Of a DNA stretch of 64,000 nt, positions 1-14,100 are shown piece after piece (positions within the stretch are counted from its first letter, which is position 1; each line of letters starts with the position of its first letter). This DNA comes from Zygaena filipendulae. Lineage: Eukaryota; Arthropoda; Insecta; Lepidoptera; Zygaenidae. The notes beneath the pieces were generated by a model that did not search any database, was not told the DNA's origin, and saw only the letters and a program-made list of their open reading frames with translations. The stretch is from assembly GCA_907165275.2 (NCBI GenBank), contig OU015668.1, positions 7,311,658 to 7,375,657 on the forward strand, given 5' to 3'. A program made the translations under genes and the position numbers.

Positions 1-3000
1 ATCCTCAGTTGCATACGGCAGGGTTGTACCCAGATCATGCAGTACGAGCGGTTCATCGGACAGTAATAGCTTCGATTCTGTCTGAGAATCCGAGCAAACC
101 GGAGGCACTGCTTTCAAGACCACAATTTTGGACCGGAAAGGACCGAATTTATTTCGGTGGTTCTTATTCAACAGTTGCATTCTAAAATACGCAGATTCAA
201 TGACAGTACGCATGTATTGATAAGAGTTGTTCATTTTACCATGCAACGCTTTTAAACATGTATTCAATTTGTCGTCCCAAGTCCTCGCTTTCAGCAGATC
301 TGCTCCCATCGTATCAGATTTGTTTCCAACGATTAATTGGTAGATGTGTTCTAACAGAGAATCCTGCAACCTTTCTGATCCCAAATCACCGAGATGAGAC
401 GTTAAAGACGAGTGAATATCTTCAGGGGTACCGCCTACACAGTAGACAGTGCCAGTTTTACCTGAAACAAAAATATTGTGAGAAAGTTATACACACACCA
501 TATTGACGTGAATACGTCTTTAAAGACGTTTTTTTTGACTTGCCCCTTGAAGTCAAAAAAATTAATGATTACCAATTTGGAGGATACAGTTTGATGTTGC
601 AGCTTCATATCTATCATCTCCATCCTAAATTCAATTACACCATTGGATAACTAAAAGACAAAATAATTCATTACACCAAGTGAGGAGTGTGACGCATCGA
701 GTAGGGTGGAGTGGAAAGTGCCGCCTTTTTGAGGTCATTTTGCTGCGTATCGAGATTCCCATTTAGTTAACTTTAGTTAACTTTTAACTCGAAAAAGTTA
801 CGACGACGTTCGTTTCGGTTTCAATAGTGAGCTCTCGTCAAAATCTCTACGAGCGTAGCGTAGCGATAATTAAGCCCAACCCTAGCCTAGCCCTACGTAA
901 AGGCCCCGCGACTCGCGGGCACGAGTCGTTGCGAGCGGATGATCAAGAGGCTACTCATTATTCCAACACCACATGGCTGGTTATTTTTCATTAAAATTCA
1001 AAATTAATCTCGAATAATATAATATTTATCTAGGTAGGTAGATACATATTTCACGTCGGCGTTATTGTTTTGTTTCTTTTCTTCGAATCTTTCACGCTGC
1101 ATAAAACAACCACGCTGTGATTATATTTTATTTTATAGCAATTAAATGTATAGATGTAATCATAACCAATTAAATTAAACATCTATACCTAACATAAAAT
1201 AACTGGGCGACCGAACTTCGCTCGTAGCGCCATCTGTTGTTAAATAGAAAAGCAGTACCAAACACTCATTTTTCATTGCCTGAAAACACGGATAAAACTA
1301 AGTTTTCTAAAAATGAAACCTAGCTTGATGGATTAGTTGCTAGCCTCCGAAATCCCCTACATACTAAATTTCATGAGAGTAGTTGGATCCATTTCCGAGA
1401 TTCCGATTATATTTATACTATAGGTATACTAGCTGCTCCCGCGGTTTCACCCGCGGTGATTTCGGAGTTCCCGTGGGGATTACGGAATAGAAACTACGCT
1501 ATATACTCTACTCTGTATCCCTGACAACGGGTATGAAAAAATTCATGATGATCCTTTGAACCGTTGAGGCGTGAAGCGTAACAAACAAACAAACCAACAA
1601 ACAAACAAACTCACTTTCACTTTTATAATAGCAAGGATATACAATATACAAGATGCTCATTTAAAGATATGTAGTAAATTACCAAAGGAAGCTGTTTAGG
1701 TACTAACTGTTTAGCCACCAGAATCAACATTCGGTACTGACACGAAACAGGGGATACGCAAAAAATAAAATGACCCTTATTTCGTGAGTCGATGTATTGC
1801 AATTTTAAAGGACTTCTATGTTTATAGATACATGTACACTTTTTTATTTCAAATCAATTTTATTGTTAAGGAACCCCAAAAATCACTACCTATTAAAAGT
1901 TGCATTCAAATGGACTTATCTTTGTCTGTCCAACAAACCATATGTTATGCAAAAATACTTTTGGTTATGAAATAAACAATTTTGAATTTTGAATTTAATT
2001 TTAATTTTAATTTCTATAAGCTTAGCAAGTAGGAGCGAGCACGCGCGACGCGGAGTTGCAACACAGCTGTTTGTGGTCGACTTACTGTAGTTACAAGTGT
2101 CATATTGCTCAGAGTTTAGTCGCTAAAATGTTGATAGGTACTTGATTTTTTAGGGAGATTAGAGCATAGGTAGAGATTTTTTACTGATACATTTTTAAAT
2201 GAAAAATATTCAAATTGCTTATTTTTGCGCTACAAACAAAACTAACGAAATAGCGTACTATAACCAACCAGGAGCCCGTTAGGTACCTTACTTACTGATA
2301 CAGAGGTCTGTTAATCTTATGAACCTAACTTTACACCCACGATCCGATTCACTATAACCACACCTTTCTCTATGACTATAACCATTAAAAAGCAGCATAC
2401 CTAAAAAATTTACACAGCAACTCGGCTTAATAAATTTTTTTATGGCAACAGTAAATTAGAATAATATTAAAAGGTTCGTTTTGGCGGAGGACTACCGTGC
2501 CTCCAGATTTACATTAAATTACATAAGATTCTTGTGTTGCACTAGTTTTATTTTCATTCTTACCATAACCCTCCAGTATATGCGACATCTCCAAAGCCAA
2601 CAACACGCCAGATTCGTAACCCAATAAGTAGAAGTTATTTTTATCCTTCAGTTTTCTCTTCATAACCTGGGAAAAAAACGAACACTACTTAGTTCTACAT
2701 TCTTATATGAATATTATTAGGTAATTTTTTTTTTGTTTTTACACCCCTTACAAAGCTTTAATAGTTGAGGCCAAAAAGATATTTTAAGTACCTATTAAAG
2801 GAGGTTGAGGCAACAAGATTTTTTTACTAATAATTATAATATTATAATATAGCTGCTGTTTCACCCGCCGTAATTTCGAAGTTTGGGATAAAAGTACCCT
2901 ATGTCACTCAGGACTACCGTAGGTAGGACTTCCTATAATCGGTTCAGTAGATCTAGTGATTACCAACCCCTTACAACATCACAAACCCACAATTCACAGA

Positions 3001-5164
3001 CTCACAAACTTTAAATAATATTTGTATAGACATCGACATATACTTTATTTGGCATCAAAATCAAAATACCTTAAATAGAAAAAAAATACAAGTATAGATT
3101 TACGTTCACAAGCCGCTGAGCCACCTCTCTCAAGGTTTCGTCCGGCCGGTTCACTTCGGGAAACAACATGACTGCGGGCAACTTCAACCGTTCACAGAGC
3201 GCTTTGAACCTATTGCGATGCCCCTCCATGCCAGGCACTATGCACAGATAGGTCTCACACGTGTTGTATTCATCGCCACGCTGCAAATAAAGATATACAA
3301 ATCAACTGGAAGATCATCATACTCTACTAAGTACTAAGTAGAGTATTACTTGTTTTACGATACCCTTGTCTTGTTCCTGCGATTTTAAATTTTCCAAAAG
3401 AAACTACATATTTGAGATACAAAAAGGAAAAAAAAAGGAAATCCTCAAGAAAATCATAATTTTTTTGTACCAACCTATGTATATTATTTTAGATGCTGTT
3501 CCCCGTGGTTTCACCCGCGTTAATTTTGGAGTTCCTGCGGGAATTCTGGGATAAAAGTAGGTACCCGATGTACAGTGTTCTGTACACCTGAGAACGAGTA
3601 TGTAAAAATGCTTTATGTCGTGTTTAATCTTCGTTATTATTATAATCAATTAAACTACATGCACCGGTTGCATTAAACCATTAATTCCCAAAGGTAATAA
3701 TAAAAGCATATTTATTGGTTTTTTTGTTTACTAGCCGTTCCCCGCGGTTTCACCCGCGTAAGTTTCGGAGATCTCGCGGGTATTCCGAGATAAAAGTACC
3801 TACTTATTACCCTATATTTTTTTTCTGTACCTACCTATACCAGTGGCAAAGAAGCCTTTCTATTTCAAAATGCAAACAATTTAAGTGGAGAAAAAAAATT
3901 CTCAAAATAAAATGCGATGTACAATAAGTCCAGAACAGTATTTTCTCCCAGACCTAAATAATTTCTAGCGCCTTTAATATTCACAGATAACCATTTAAAC
4001 TAGGTACACAAACACCATAATTAATTTGAATCCAAATCTTACACGCTTTCCTTTGATGAACATCTTACAACCATAACGTCCAAAATACCGCACCATTTCT
4101 TCATCAATTGACAAGTCGTGTGAAAATATTTCAAATTGCATATTTTTTTGGTTTATTATACCCTCAGAAGAATAACTAAAGCTTTAGTTATTCTTGTGAG
4201 ATTATACCTATTGAAAATAGGACGCAATTGAGCGAATTCATAATTTCGATCCAGGTCAACATTATCACATAAATGAATATTTTCCTTTATAGAGTCGAAT
4301 TTGTAAACTCATACAAATTGTTACAACTGATAGATACATTTGTATCTTCACTTTTTGACAATAATTTCGCAGCAGGCAAAGAATGATATCCAGTCAGTAA
4401 TAATATACCAATAAATCTTTTGAGTTCTGCTACCGTGAGGATAAATAAATGACGGTTATGGTCACAAGTATATTTTTTTGAAAGACCAACAATCTGTCCC
4501 CAAAATTCATCACAAAAAAATAGGGAAAATACTTCAAAAGGTGTTTTTACACCTACTCATTCAATATTCTGTGTCATTGCTGTTTCGTCACTTGTAGGGA
4601 AATGTTCTTTTTTCCAGTCTCGAACACATTTGGTGACTTCTTCGGCACCTTGGTCTTGGCTTTTTGGAAGTCGAAGGACCGGGCTCACCTTGGGTGTTTT
4701 CATGCTTTGCGAGTAAATCGGTGCGGATTTCGTACGTTCCAACGATATCAGTGGGTACAGTGTTGTCGTAATCACCGAGCGCATCATCATCTAGGTCTCC
4801 CTCGTCTGTAAGATTGTCAACCGACGGGGGGATGTGCACGGCATCGATTTGATTGGCATCTTCTAAATCCTTTTCCTCTTCTTACTCAGAATTTCTTGAG
4901 AAGATATTGCTCGTTGTCAAGCCATGATGTTTCAACTTTTTCGATCGATCGATGCCATATTTTTATGTGCTATTTGCAAGAAACTTTGCCAAATATCAAT
5001 GACTCACCTGTTTAGAACGATGCAGCAGTGTCGGAATGTGTATCGTGTCAGCCGTAGCGTCCAATTCCTCTTGGTCAAACATAGAGTTCGTTAAATATCC
5101 CTGAAATCCTGAGGATTTCTTTTGTAAAATTATATCGACATTTTTATAGTGTAATTTTTTCAGC
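1..5164 (-). CDS. Gene A exons 36-39: thioesterase (TE) domain, catalytic Ser replaced
   Basis: Exon 36 (KLKKLHYKNVDIILQKKSSG...IHIPTLLHRSKQ) is the ACP-TE linker. Exon 37 matches the alpha/beta-hydrolase start (TYLCIVPGMEGHRNRFKALC). Exon 38 has LLGYESGVLLALEM, where the family elbow is GYSFGA or GYSYGA: the Ser position is Glu2115 and a Ser sits one residue later, off register. Exon 39 starts KTGTVYCVGGTPEDI; the family Asp (F-DGSP) is Gly2141. No GDHR-type His motif is visible near the end. The window edge cuts exon 39 at a codon boundary; gene B suggests about 45 more residues. Chain release by hydrolysis is not expected. Confidence 0.84.
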
Positions 5165-8100
5165 CTGAAAGAAAGTTGTGTGTAACACAGATAAGTGCAT
5201 AACTTAACGTAGGTGCAACCTATAGATGCTTTTTTTCATTTACTATGGACCAATAGATAAACATGTAAAGGTGGCATACTTAATCAAAATAATAATAATT
5301 ACAGGGCGTCCCAAGGATATGACACATGGAGGGAAAGTACCTTGAATATTGTAGATGGAACATTTTACTAAAAGAAGACATTATTTTAATTAAAAAATAA
5401 TTTAAACTGCATTCATAGATATTTAGATAATTACATGATTGAACTAAGAATCGAACCCGTTACATGAGAAAAATAATCACCCTGTAGCTTTATCATACCA
5501 ATCGAAAGGCTTTAGCATAGTGTCAAAAATAAAAGGAAGACCATGAATTATAACATTTTTAATACAAATTTTCAGTTGTATGTCCTTGCGGCAATGTCAG
5601 CTTTTCATTTTTCTGAACAAAATTTCACATCAAATGTTAAAATTCATGGTCTTCCTTTTCGTGTGAATTCCGAAACTCTGCGAGTGAAATCATGGGGCAC
5701 AGTTAATAAAATGCAACGTAATAATTAGGCGTACATAGGTACCTATATATACCTATATTAAATTTATTAAAAGAATACTCACACAGTACCTAAGTGGAAA
5801 ACCGATGTAAAAAAAACATATACATAGGTACAGCCGAAAATAGAACTTCTTCCTTTTTTGAAATCGGTTTAAAAGGAAAAGGGGCATACTCAAACTCAAT
5901 GAAAAAATATTTACTTAGCAATCGACAGCTGTGGCAAACATTGCTTGGGAAGATCCAATTTGAATTTTGTATTCAGAAGCCAATATAGTTCCTGTACACG
6001 TTCATCAGTCAGACCCAACATCTCGAGGGTAAGGCTCTCAGGAGTGCTACTGCTGATGTTTAACCCTGTATTTAACACCATTTTGTGAATTACAAATACC
6101 TGTACTTCATTTGCCTGACAATTTGTATAATTCGTCCTTTAACAATCAGCGCAGCGTCCTTAGTTTTTCACAATGTTGCTTTTATATATTTCGAAAATAC
6201 TTATAATATCATTGATTTCGAAGCATTGCCATATGCTACGTACCTCTGTTAGATTGAAACTGTGACCACGACAAATTCAAATTTATTTATTTATTTATTT
6301 ATTAATTCAGACACAAAACAAGTTACAGTCAATATTTGATACTTAGTTATACAGTCGTTTTTTAAAGCTCTAGGCTGCAACTCAAGACTCATGTCCACAG
6401 CGATTTTGAAGTGTACAAATGAGATACTAAGCTAAAATTAAGAATTATAGCAACTGTAATTGCTATAATTCCCAATTTCAGCCAATTAAAACTAGATTAA
6501 AATATGGGTTAAGACAATATAAAAAAAAAAAAGGAAGCACTTTAAACATTAATAAGAAAAGAAACTAAGAAATTTATAAATTTATACACTAGATGGAGCA
6601 CATGCCTTGAGACATTTAACGGTGAAGCGCTTAAATTTAGAAAAGTTTGAGTCATATATATCGAAGTGATCACGCATCTCAAGCCAATCATCTGCTCCGT
6701 CATCCCCGCCCGCATCCGCCTCGTTAGTAATTTTATTTAGTTTAAAAGTTAGGTCATTACACAATCGCCTCATTCTCACTACAGGATTGAAAAAGGAAGT
6801 ATTATTCTTGTATACTTGTAGAGTGAAAGTAAGGAGTAAACGTCGAGGATTGTACTTAATGTTAAAACTGACCTTGGTATTTTCAATTATTGAATTCAAA
6901 TATTATTATAATATTATGAATTCAAATATTGCTGAATTCTTGTAAACGATACTAATTGTGAACGGAAAAATTACGAAAATAGCTTGCAAGATGTTAATAT
7001 CTGATATTATAATTTTATAATTCGACCTTTGTTAGAACAACAGCAGTCAGATTGAGAATGTGCGCACGAGGTGATAGAGGTGCGTAAGTATGGAGGTCCA
7101 AAGGACAAGTGCGGGTGCATAGACACCGCCTACCCTGCTTCCCGGAGGCAGGTAACATAGGTTAGACTTGTATTACACTATTAGTAACAAGTGACGGGAT
7201 TACCTGGTATTTTTGCAATTTCTTCGATTAAATTATTTTTCACGAAGACTTTTTTGAATGAAGACACCACAGTTTTTTTGCTGTTTAGAGCTCTTTCAAG
7301 CAAATCTAGGGCACTATGTGTTTCTAGATATTGATCAGACGGTAATTCATTAACTTTTTCTGAACCTACAAACTAAAAAAAAGGAAACATTTAAATCTTA
7401 ACTCAGATTAAGTTTATGTTTTATGTGATTTTCAATAATAAAATATTTTACTGTATCTTAAACAAAATATTGCGGCATACTTTTTTTAAGTTATTCAAAC
7501 TTATCGATAAAGCAGGTAAACCAGATTTGGCACGTTGAACACATATTTCACGACCAAAGTTTGAACCATCACTGATCATCACGAAGTTCCTGTCAAGAAA
7601 TATAATATTATAATAACTGTAAATAATATATATAACATAATATTATAAAAATTAATAAGTAATGATCTTTATATTGAATTGCACTCACTTTAATGAACTA
7701 CAAATTTTTCTAGAAGTTATATCCAAAAAGTCCATTGCTGAATTGAGTTTGATTTTATATTCATCTTGAATATCGTCAGTAGCAGTTCGCACCACAAATA
7801 TTGCACGCACCGGTCCTATGTCGTTGCTTTTATTCAGAAAAACGTGAATTTTTTCTTTCTCATCCAAATTGCCATCAAGGATTTTTACTTGAACGCCATG
7901 TTGTTCCCATAATCTAGGGAAGTTAAAGAGGATAAATGAAAATTCCTTATCGTAGTATAGTAGCAGTATTCGTTGTGGTAGTCTAGCGGGAGAACTCTCA
8001 CTCTATTTAAAGGTCGGTTTTTTAAATCAGACTTGTTAAACCTACCTCCGGGTCTACAGATGCGCAATCAAGCCGGTTTAAAACCTTTGCTTAGGGTTTA

Positions 8101-11100
8101 AACCCGATAAAAGCTCGTAAACACTCACGTTTAAATCGGGTTTAACCTAAGTACTGGGTTGATATACGGGTCTTTTTGTCTGTGTACAACACAATTCGCT
8201 TAGCACGAATATTCGGTGAAGCAAGTTCGTGTTAGAATCAATTCGAAAGCGTATAAAATCCACCGCACTCGGGCAATAGACTAACGTCAACACACCCTCA
8301 GCTTTCAGGGTTGAAAATAGATTTTTTTACAGATTGTGATAGTAAAGGTGGTATTAATAGGCGACCTTATCTATACATATAAAATGCTTAATTCTGAATG
8401 ACTGATGGATCAACGCACAGCCTAAACCGCTGGTCGTAGAGACCTGAAACTTGGAGGGTGTGTTCTTTGTGTGACATAGGCATCCGTCAAGAAAGGATTT
8501 TTGAAAATTCAACCCCCAAGGGGATGAAAAGGGGTTACAAAATTTGCATGGAAGAATTCCGCGGGAACTTCAAAATTATCGCGGGTGAAACCGCGCGGGA
8601 CAGCAATTCTATATTCTTAATCTAATATATATAAATCACGTGTCACGTTGTTTGTCCGCGATGGACTCCGAAACTACTGAACGGATTTTGATAAAATTTT
8701 GTAACCATTCATAAAATGGTCCAACTTAAAAGATAGGATAGTTTTTATCCCGGAATTCCCTCGGGAACTGAAGGACATAGAGTACTTTTTTCCGGTAACC
8801 TCCACGGGATCTCCGAAATTACCGCGGATGAAATCGCGGGGGACAGCTAGTCTAATATATATAAATCACGTGTCACGTTGTTTGTCCGCGATGGACTCTG
8901 AAACTACTGAACAGATTTTGATAAAATTTTGTATCCATTTATAATATGGTCCAACTTAAAAGATAGGATAGTTTTTATCCCGGAATTCTCGCGGGAACTC
9001 CGAAATTACCGCGGATGAAATCGCGGGGGACAGCTAGTGTATTATATAAAACAGAAACTGACTGACTGATCGATCAACGCACAGCTGAAACCACTGGGTC
9101 TAGATTTAGAACCATTAAATTTTGCACAAATATTCCGTAAGTGACGTAGGTGTACACTAAGAAAGTATTTTTGAAAATACTAAGAAAGTATTTTTGAAAA
9201 TTCAACCCCTCTTGAGGGGGTGAAAAGTGGTTGCAAAGTTTGTATGGATAATGTGTTTTCTTGGAAGAAACTGATCAAGAAATTAAAAAGGCTTCCTCAT
9301 TCAATTACCACGGGAACTCTGAAATTATCGCAGGGAACAGTTAGTCATTAAAAAAAATATGGATTAGCATGCTAGATGAATCTAGGTAGATAGGAAAAGA
9401 CAATTTGGTTTGTAATACAGAATAATATAAGTAATGGAGCAGATACGAGTAGTTAATACTAAAAAGAAATGGATACTATTGTATTAAACACAAAGTATAC
9501 AACAACTATATCAAAACAGGATTTTACAATATACAATAAATTATACAATAAGTCTATACAAAGAGTAAACCGAATAAAAATGAAAAATATTTTACCTTTT
9601 CTTGAAATCTAAGTATCCTGATGTGCTGGGACACAACACATGCAGCTTCCGAACGCCGCTGGCGACAAGGTGGTCGGCAAGTTGTACACCAAATCCCTCA
9701 TCATCGCAAAGTATTGCGTAGCATTCTTCCGGTGAATAAGTCAATCTAAAGAGAATGAAAACAATAGGAGGAGCTAGATAAAAATACTTCTTCATGTTTT
9801 AATTTTTACAACGTACAGATCTCCTTGATGGTCACAAAGTTAAAATTAGAAGCAAACACCTACATGCTGCCTATCAATAATCCTCATAAATCACAAATTG
9901 GCGTAATGAAACAATAAATGAATAAATAAATAACGTCTTCAAACCTTTGCTGTGTGATTGGAGATTCATTAAGTCGAATCAATACTCGGCCGCGGTGTCT
10001 ACTTGCGGCTAGAAGTTGAAAGGCTCGTACCACGTCCTGCGGAGGGTATGTAACCCTCGACAAAGGACGCACGTAACCTTGAGATATCCCATGAGCTATC
10101 ATGAGCTGGAGATCCTATGAAAACCGATCAAAATCTGTGACTCAATAAATCGAACCTAGTCTGAGTTGCGTAAATCTTTTAGAAAATTTGAAAGTAAATG
10201 CAAAAAACACGAGAGCAAGGTTGCGTGAAAAAAAACAATATAATTATTAATGGGCATGATGACAAGGTATAAAAATAAAAATTGTATTTAGTCCTTCAGT
10301 AAGATAATAAAAAAAATAATAGACATGTATTTTTTGATTTTCGAATTAGTGCAAAATAAAACGCATTAAAGTTTAGGACTGGGAGGTCGTGACGTCATAA
10401 CTAAGTATAAAGTGTACCTAGGAGTGACACACAGAATTTCAACTCTATACTTTTGAATATTTTGTATATTATGTAAAAAAAGGAAAAATACGCAGGTATC
10501 TAATATTTTTTATTAATCAACAAGACGGACTAAAAATTTAAATATAGTCATCATGCCCATTGTACTAATAACGCCAGGTTTACCTTCAATTCGGATTCAT
10601 CCTGTAAATTAAACAAACTAGAGAAGTCGACCAGCCTGTATCCACATTCGCGATCTAAGCACTCCATTTGGAAATTGAATTCCTCTTGATTTTTTACTAT
10701 GGCTGTATCGAACACTATTCCTGCAAGACTGCCGCATTTAATTGAAGTCTGCAATCAAATTCGTAAAAAATAATAATCGAAATGTTGGTATAATTTTTTA
10801 CATTACCTACACTTATAATAGTTATAATAACGCTTACATTTCTAAGTTTTCCTCTGATACACGAGATAACGATATTGCAGCCTTTTCCTTTGGTGGAAAA
10901 CATAACCATGTCCCTAAAAGTGGCGTCACGTGAATTGCCTATGTGGTCATCTGGAAGAGAAATATTACACATTTTTGTTTAATACGAGTATTTTACCAGT
11001 TCTTATGCTGTATTTATGATAGACCAATGTTAAGGTACCGATGCAAATCTTACTTCCCCAGTTAATTTTTAATCAAAAAAGTAAATTCAAAAAAGAAATA

Positions 11101-14100
11101 CAATCACTAACAAAATATTTTTTCACTAATTGTAATAAAATTGTGAATAAGAAAAATTAAGAAGTGAAAAAACTTAAGTTATAGATACAACGTGTTAATG
11201 AATTAACCAAAAACCTGATATACCCCAAAAAATAATAATAATATGATTAAAATATAAATTATGTCAAAAAAATCAATAGTTTAAAAGTTATTCAACATTA
11301 GTTTGGAGGTGACCTATCTACGGAATTTCAAGCGCTACGTCCGCACCTACGTGTCAATGACCGATTCGATTTTTTTGCTACGGGTGGAGTATGTGCCAAA
11401 TATTGTATTATTAATTCTATCATTTAGACATGGACTAGTAAAAATGAAAAAAATATAACCTATATTAAAACTGTTTTAAGTGATAATCACTATTGATTAG
11501 ATAAAGCAGATTTATTACACCAGTGTAGAGTTTACAAGAGACATTACAGTGTATAAATTTAATTAAATTTATATATTTCTTAGTTTCTTTTCTTATTAAT
11601 ATTTTAAGTACTTCCTTTTTTATGTTGTCTTAACTTCATAATATTTTCATCTAGTTTTAATTGGTGACTAAAGAGCTGAAATTGGGAATTATAATAACTA
11701 CAGTTGCTATAATTCCTAATTTTAGTTTAGTATCTCATTTGTACACATCAAAATCGCTGTGGACACGAGTCTTGAGTTGCAACCTAGAGCTTTAAAATAC
11801 GACTGTATAATTAAGTATAAAATATCGACTGTAACTTGATTTGTGTCTGAATTAATAAATAAATAAATAAGTAAATAGAGTGTCATGGACAAGATCATAA
11901 AGGAGCAACAAATTGACTAAACTAAAGGAGGCAGTAAACTTACACCACCTACCCCTTAAGTTGTTTACATCATGTAGCCTTCACTATGTTTTACACAAAA
12001 TTTAAACTCTAAGCAAATCATTACAAATCCAAAATATCCCTCGGTTTTATATACCTGCCAGAGCGAGTTTGATACATAGTACATTTTCTACTTGAATATT
12101 ATGACTGTTATCGAGACTGCGATCGATGTGGACTATCTGATTCTCTAGTATGAAAACTTTGGGATTGTCCATATAAGAAAACTCAAACAACCCATCTCCA
12201 GAATAAGTTAGAGCTTTTGAAAATGATTTTCTCATGTGGTTTGTATTCCGCCTGAAGGGTTTAGAATTTTCATAGGTCTCAATCAAATAGGACCTAGATT
12301 CCTTGCACTTTTTTGTAACCATACCTTTTTTCCAATATCTATCATTTCCCGTTCTTATAAACTATTTCTTTGGTTAAAGACTGTTTCAGTTCTAACAATT
12401 TGTGAACATTTTTCTCTATTTTAGGATTCAGAGCGTCTAATGTGGTTGGTATATTATTAGTTGTTAAGCGTCTACTGTGCCAAATTTGTGCTGGAGAGAC
12501 TTGTATGCCTGACAACGGGCTATTATTATAATGTAACAATGACCTACGATAGTCCACATTATCTTTAAAGGATTTCTTAATTAAGTTCTTATCAGTATTG
12601 ACAGCACTTCTATGATAGTGAGGGCTACATGTAACAATCTGCATGTCCTTGAAATATTCTCTACACTCTAGAAAAGGGTTATTATTGGCAACAATCTCTA
12701 CCGGGTAGCCAAATCTAGTGAATGCTTCTTGCATTGCGATGATAACACCTCTGGAAGTTTTAGACTGTAGTGGTATCAATTCCAACCAGTGTGAAAAACA
12801 GTCAACAATGACCAGATATGATTTGCCTGCATGCTCAAATGTATCACTACCTACTTTATAGTACCTGTGTTTAGGAATCTTGTGTGGTATCAATAGTTCA
12901 TGGAAATTATGAGGTCTGAACTTCTCACATGTTCGATACTTCATAATAATTATATTGTTGTATGTCTTGGGACATTTTTGGCCAGTAAAATGATTGACGA
13001 GCGTTCTTTACAGACTTTGAAATGTCAGGATGTCCTTGGTGTATTAATTTTAACATATTAAATTTTAATTTATGTGGAACCACTATTTTGTCATCAAGAA
13101 ATACAAGACCTGATTGGACATAAATTGAATCTTTCATTTTGTAGAACTGTTTACACTCACTGTTAAAGTTTCTGTTCCCCGGTAATAGAACTTTGATATA
13201 AAGTTAATAAGTTATCCCTACTAGTCTCTAAACAGAACCAGTTTTCCTTTATTTGCTTATAGATGTAAGCAACAAGTTTTGATAATATATTATTAGTGTC
13301 TTTTTGAAACAAGTAGCAACCAATACCATTTTGTGAACTGTCACATTGTAGTATAATATCTTCTTTTTTAATTTATAACAATAATTAATAATCTTTATTA
13401 ATTAAGTAATAAAGATAAGCTACATTAATTAATCAATTAAATATCAATTTCCCTAGCCTTCTTAACAACATTTGCGAGGGACTTATCATGCTCTTTCTCT
13501 GTTGCACCCATCACTAGTATGTCATCAAACCAGCAGATTACATTGGGAATATTTCCGAAGTAAGTTTCAATTTCATCTTGAAACATCTGGTGCGTTCGAT
13601 AGACCATAGTGTAATACTAAATATTTATAGACACCATATGGAGTAGCGAAGTAGCACTGCCAAGAAGCCTATGGCGTTAAACGCATATGATGAAGCCTTC
13701 AGAAAGATATAGTAAAAGTAAACATTTCTTATCTCTTACCTTAACCGCTATTTCTTCGACAGTAAGTAATACATTTGGTTTTCTTATAATATAATTATAA
13801 AACTGTCAATTCTGTACATTGAATATATATGCAAAATTAATATTGGAGGATGAATAATGATCGATACCGATGCCAAAAATGCAATCAGTCAATTTTTTGT
13901 CTGTCTGTCTGTCTGTATGTGCACGCATAAGTCAAAAACTACTGAAGGGATTTTAACCAAACTTGGTACGATTGTAGTCCATAGACTACAATAGCAAATA
14001 CAAGTAATGGAAGTCGATTACGAGCAAACTACTTCCTAGTTTTCAAACAATTCACTAACACGTTGTATATGTACGTAGTATATAATACTAGGTTTACCTT

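Larger units (their letters stand above)
10951..14097 (-). other. Gene A intron 27 with nested transposons
   Basis: Order on the plus strand: unique sequence, MITE left part (11180-11466), Gypsy remnant with one LTR (11472-about 13999) carrying a LINE tail inside the LTR, then the MITE right end (about 14010-14075). Gene B has the same nest, more complete, in 56230-62505. Confidence 0.75.

Noticed and set aside
10584..10950. Apparent 37-residue insertion or repeated 'G-IV/D-VL' motif in the ER C-terminal half (exons 28-29).
   Set aside because: On closer alignment TSIKCGSLAGIVFDT matches the family ASVRCLA-HGRFLEIG and YRLVDFSSLFN matches HGVLLDALFN, so the region is collinear with normal FAS.
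13860..13925. (TGTC)n arrays at several places (13903, 32025, 46743, 60350) as possible CRISPR-like or satellite repeats.
   Set aside because: They are short microsatellites inside dispersed transposons; spacing is not regular and there are no spacers.
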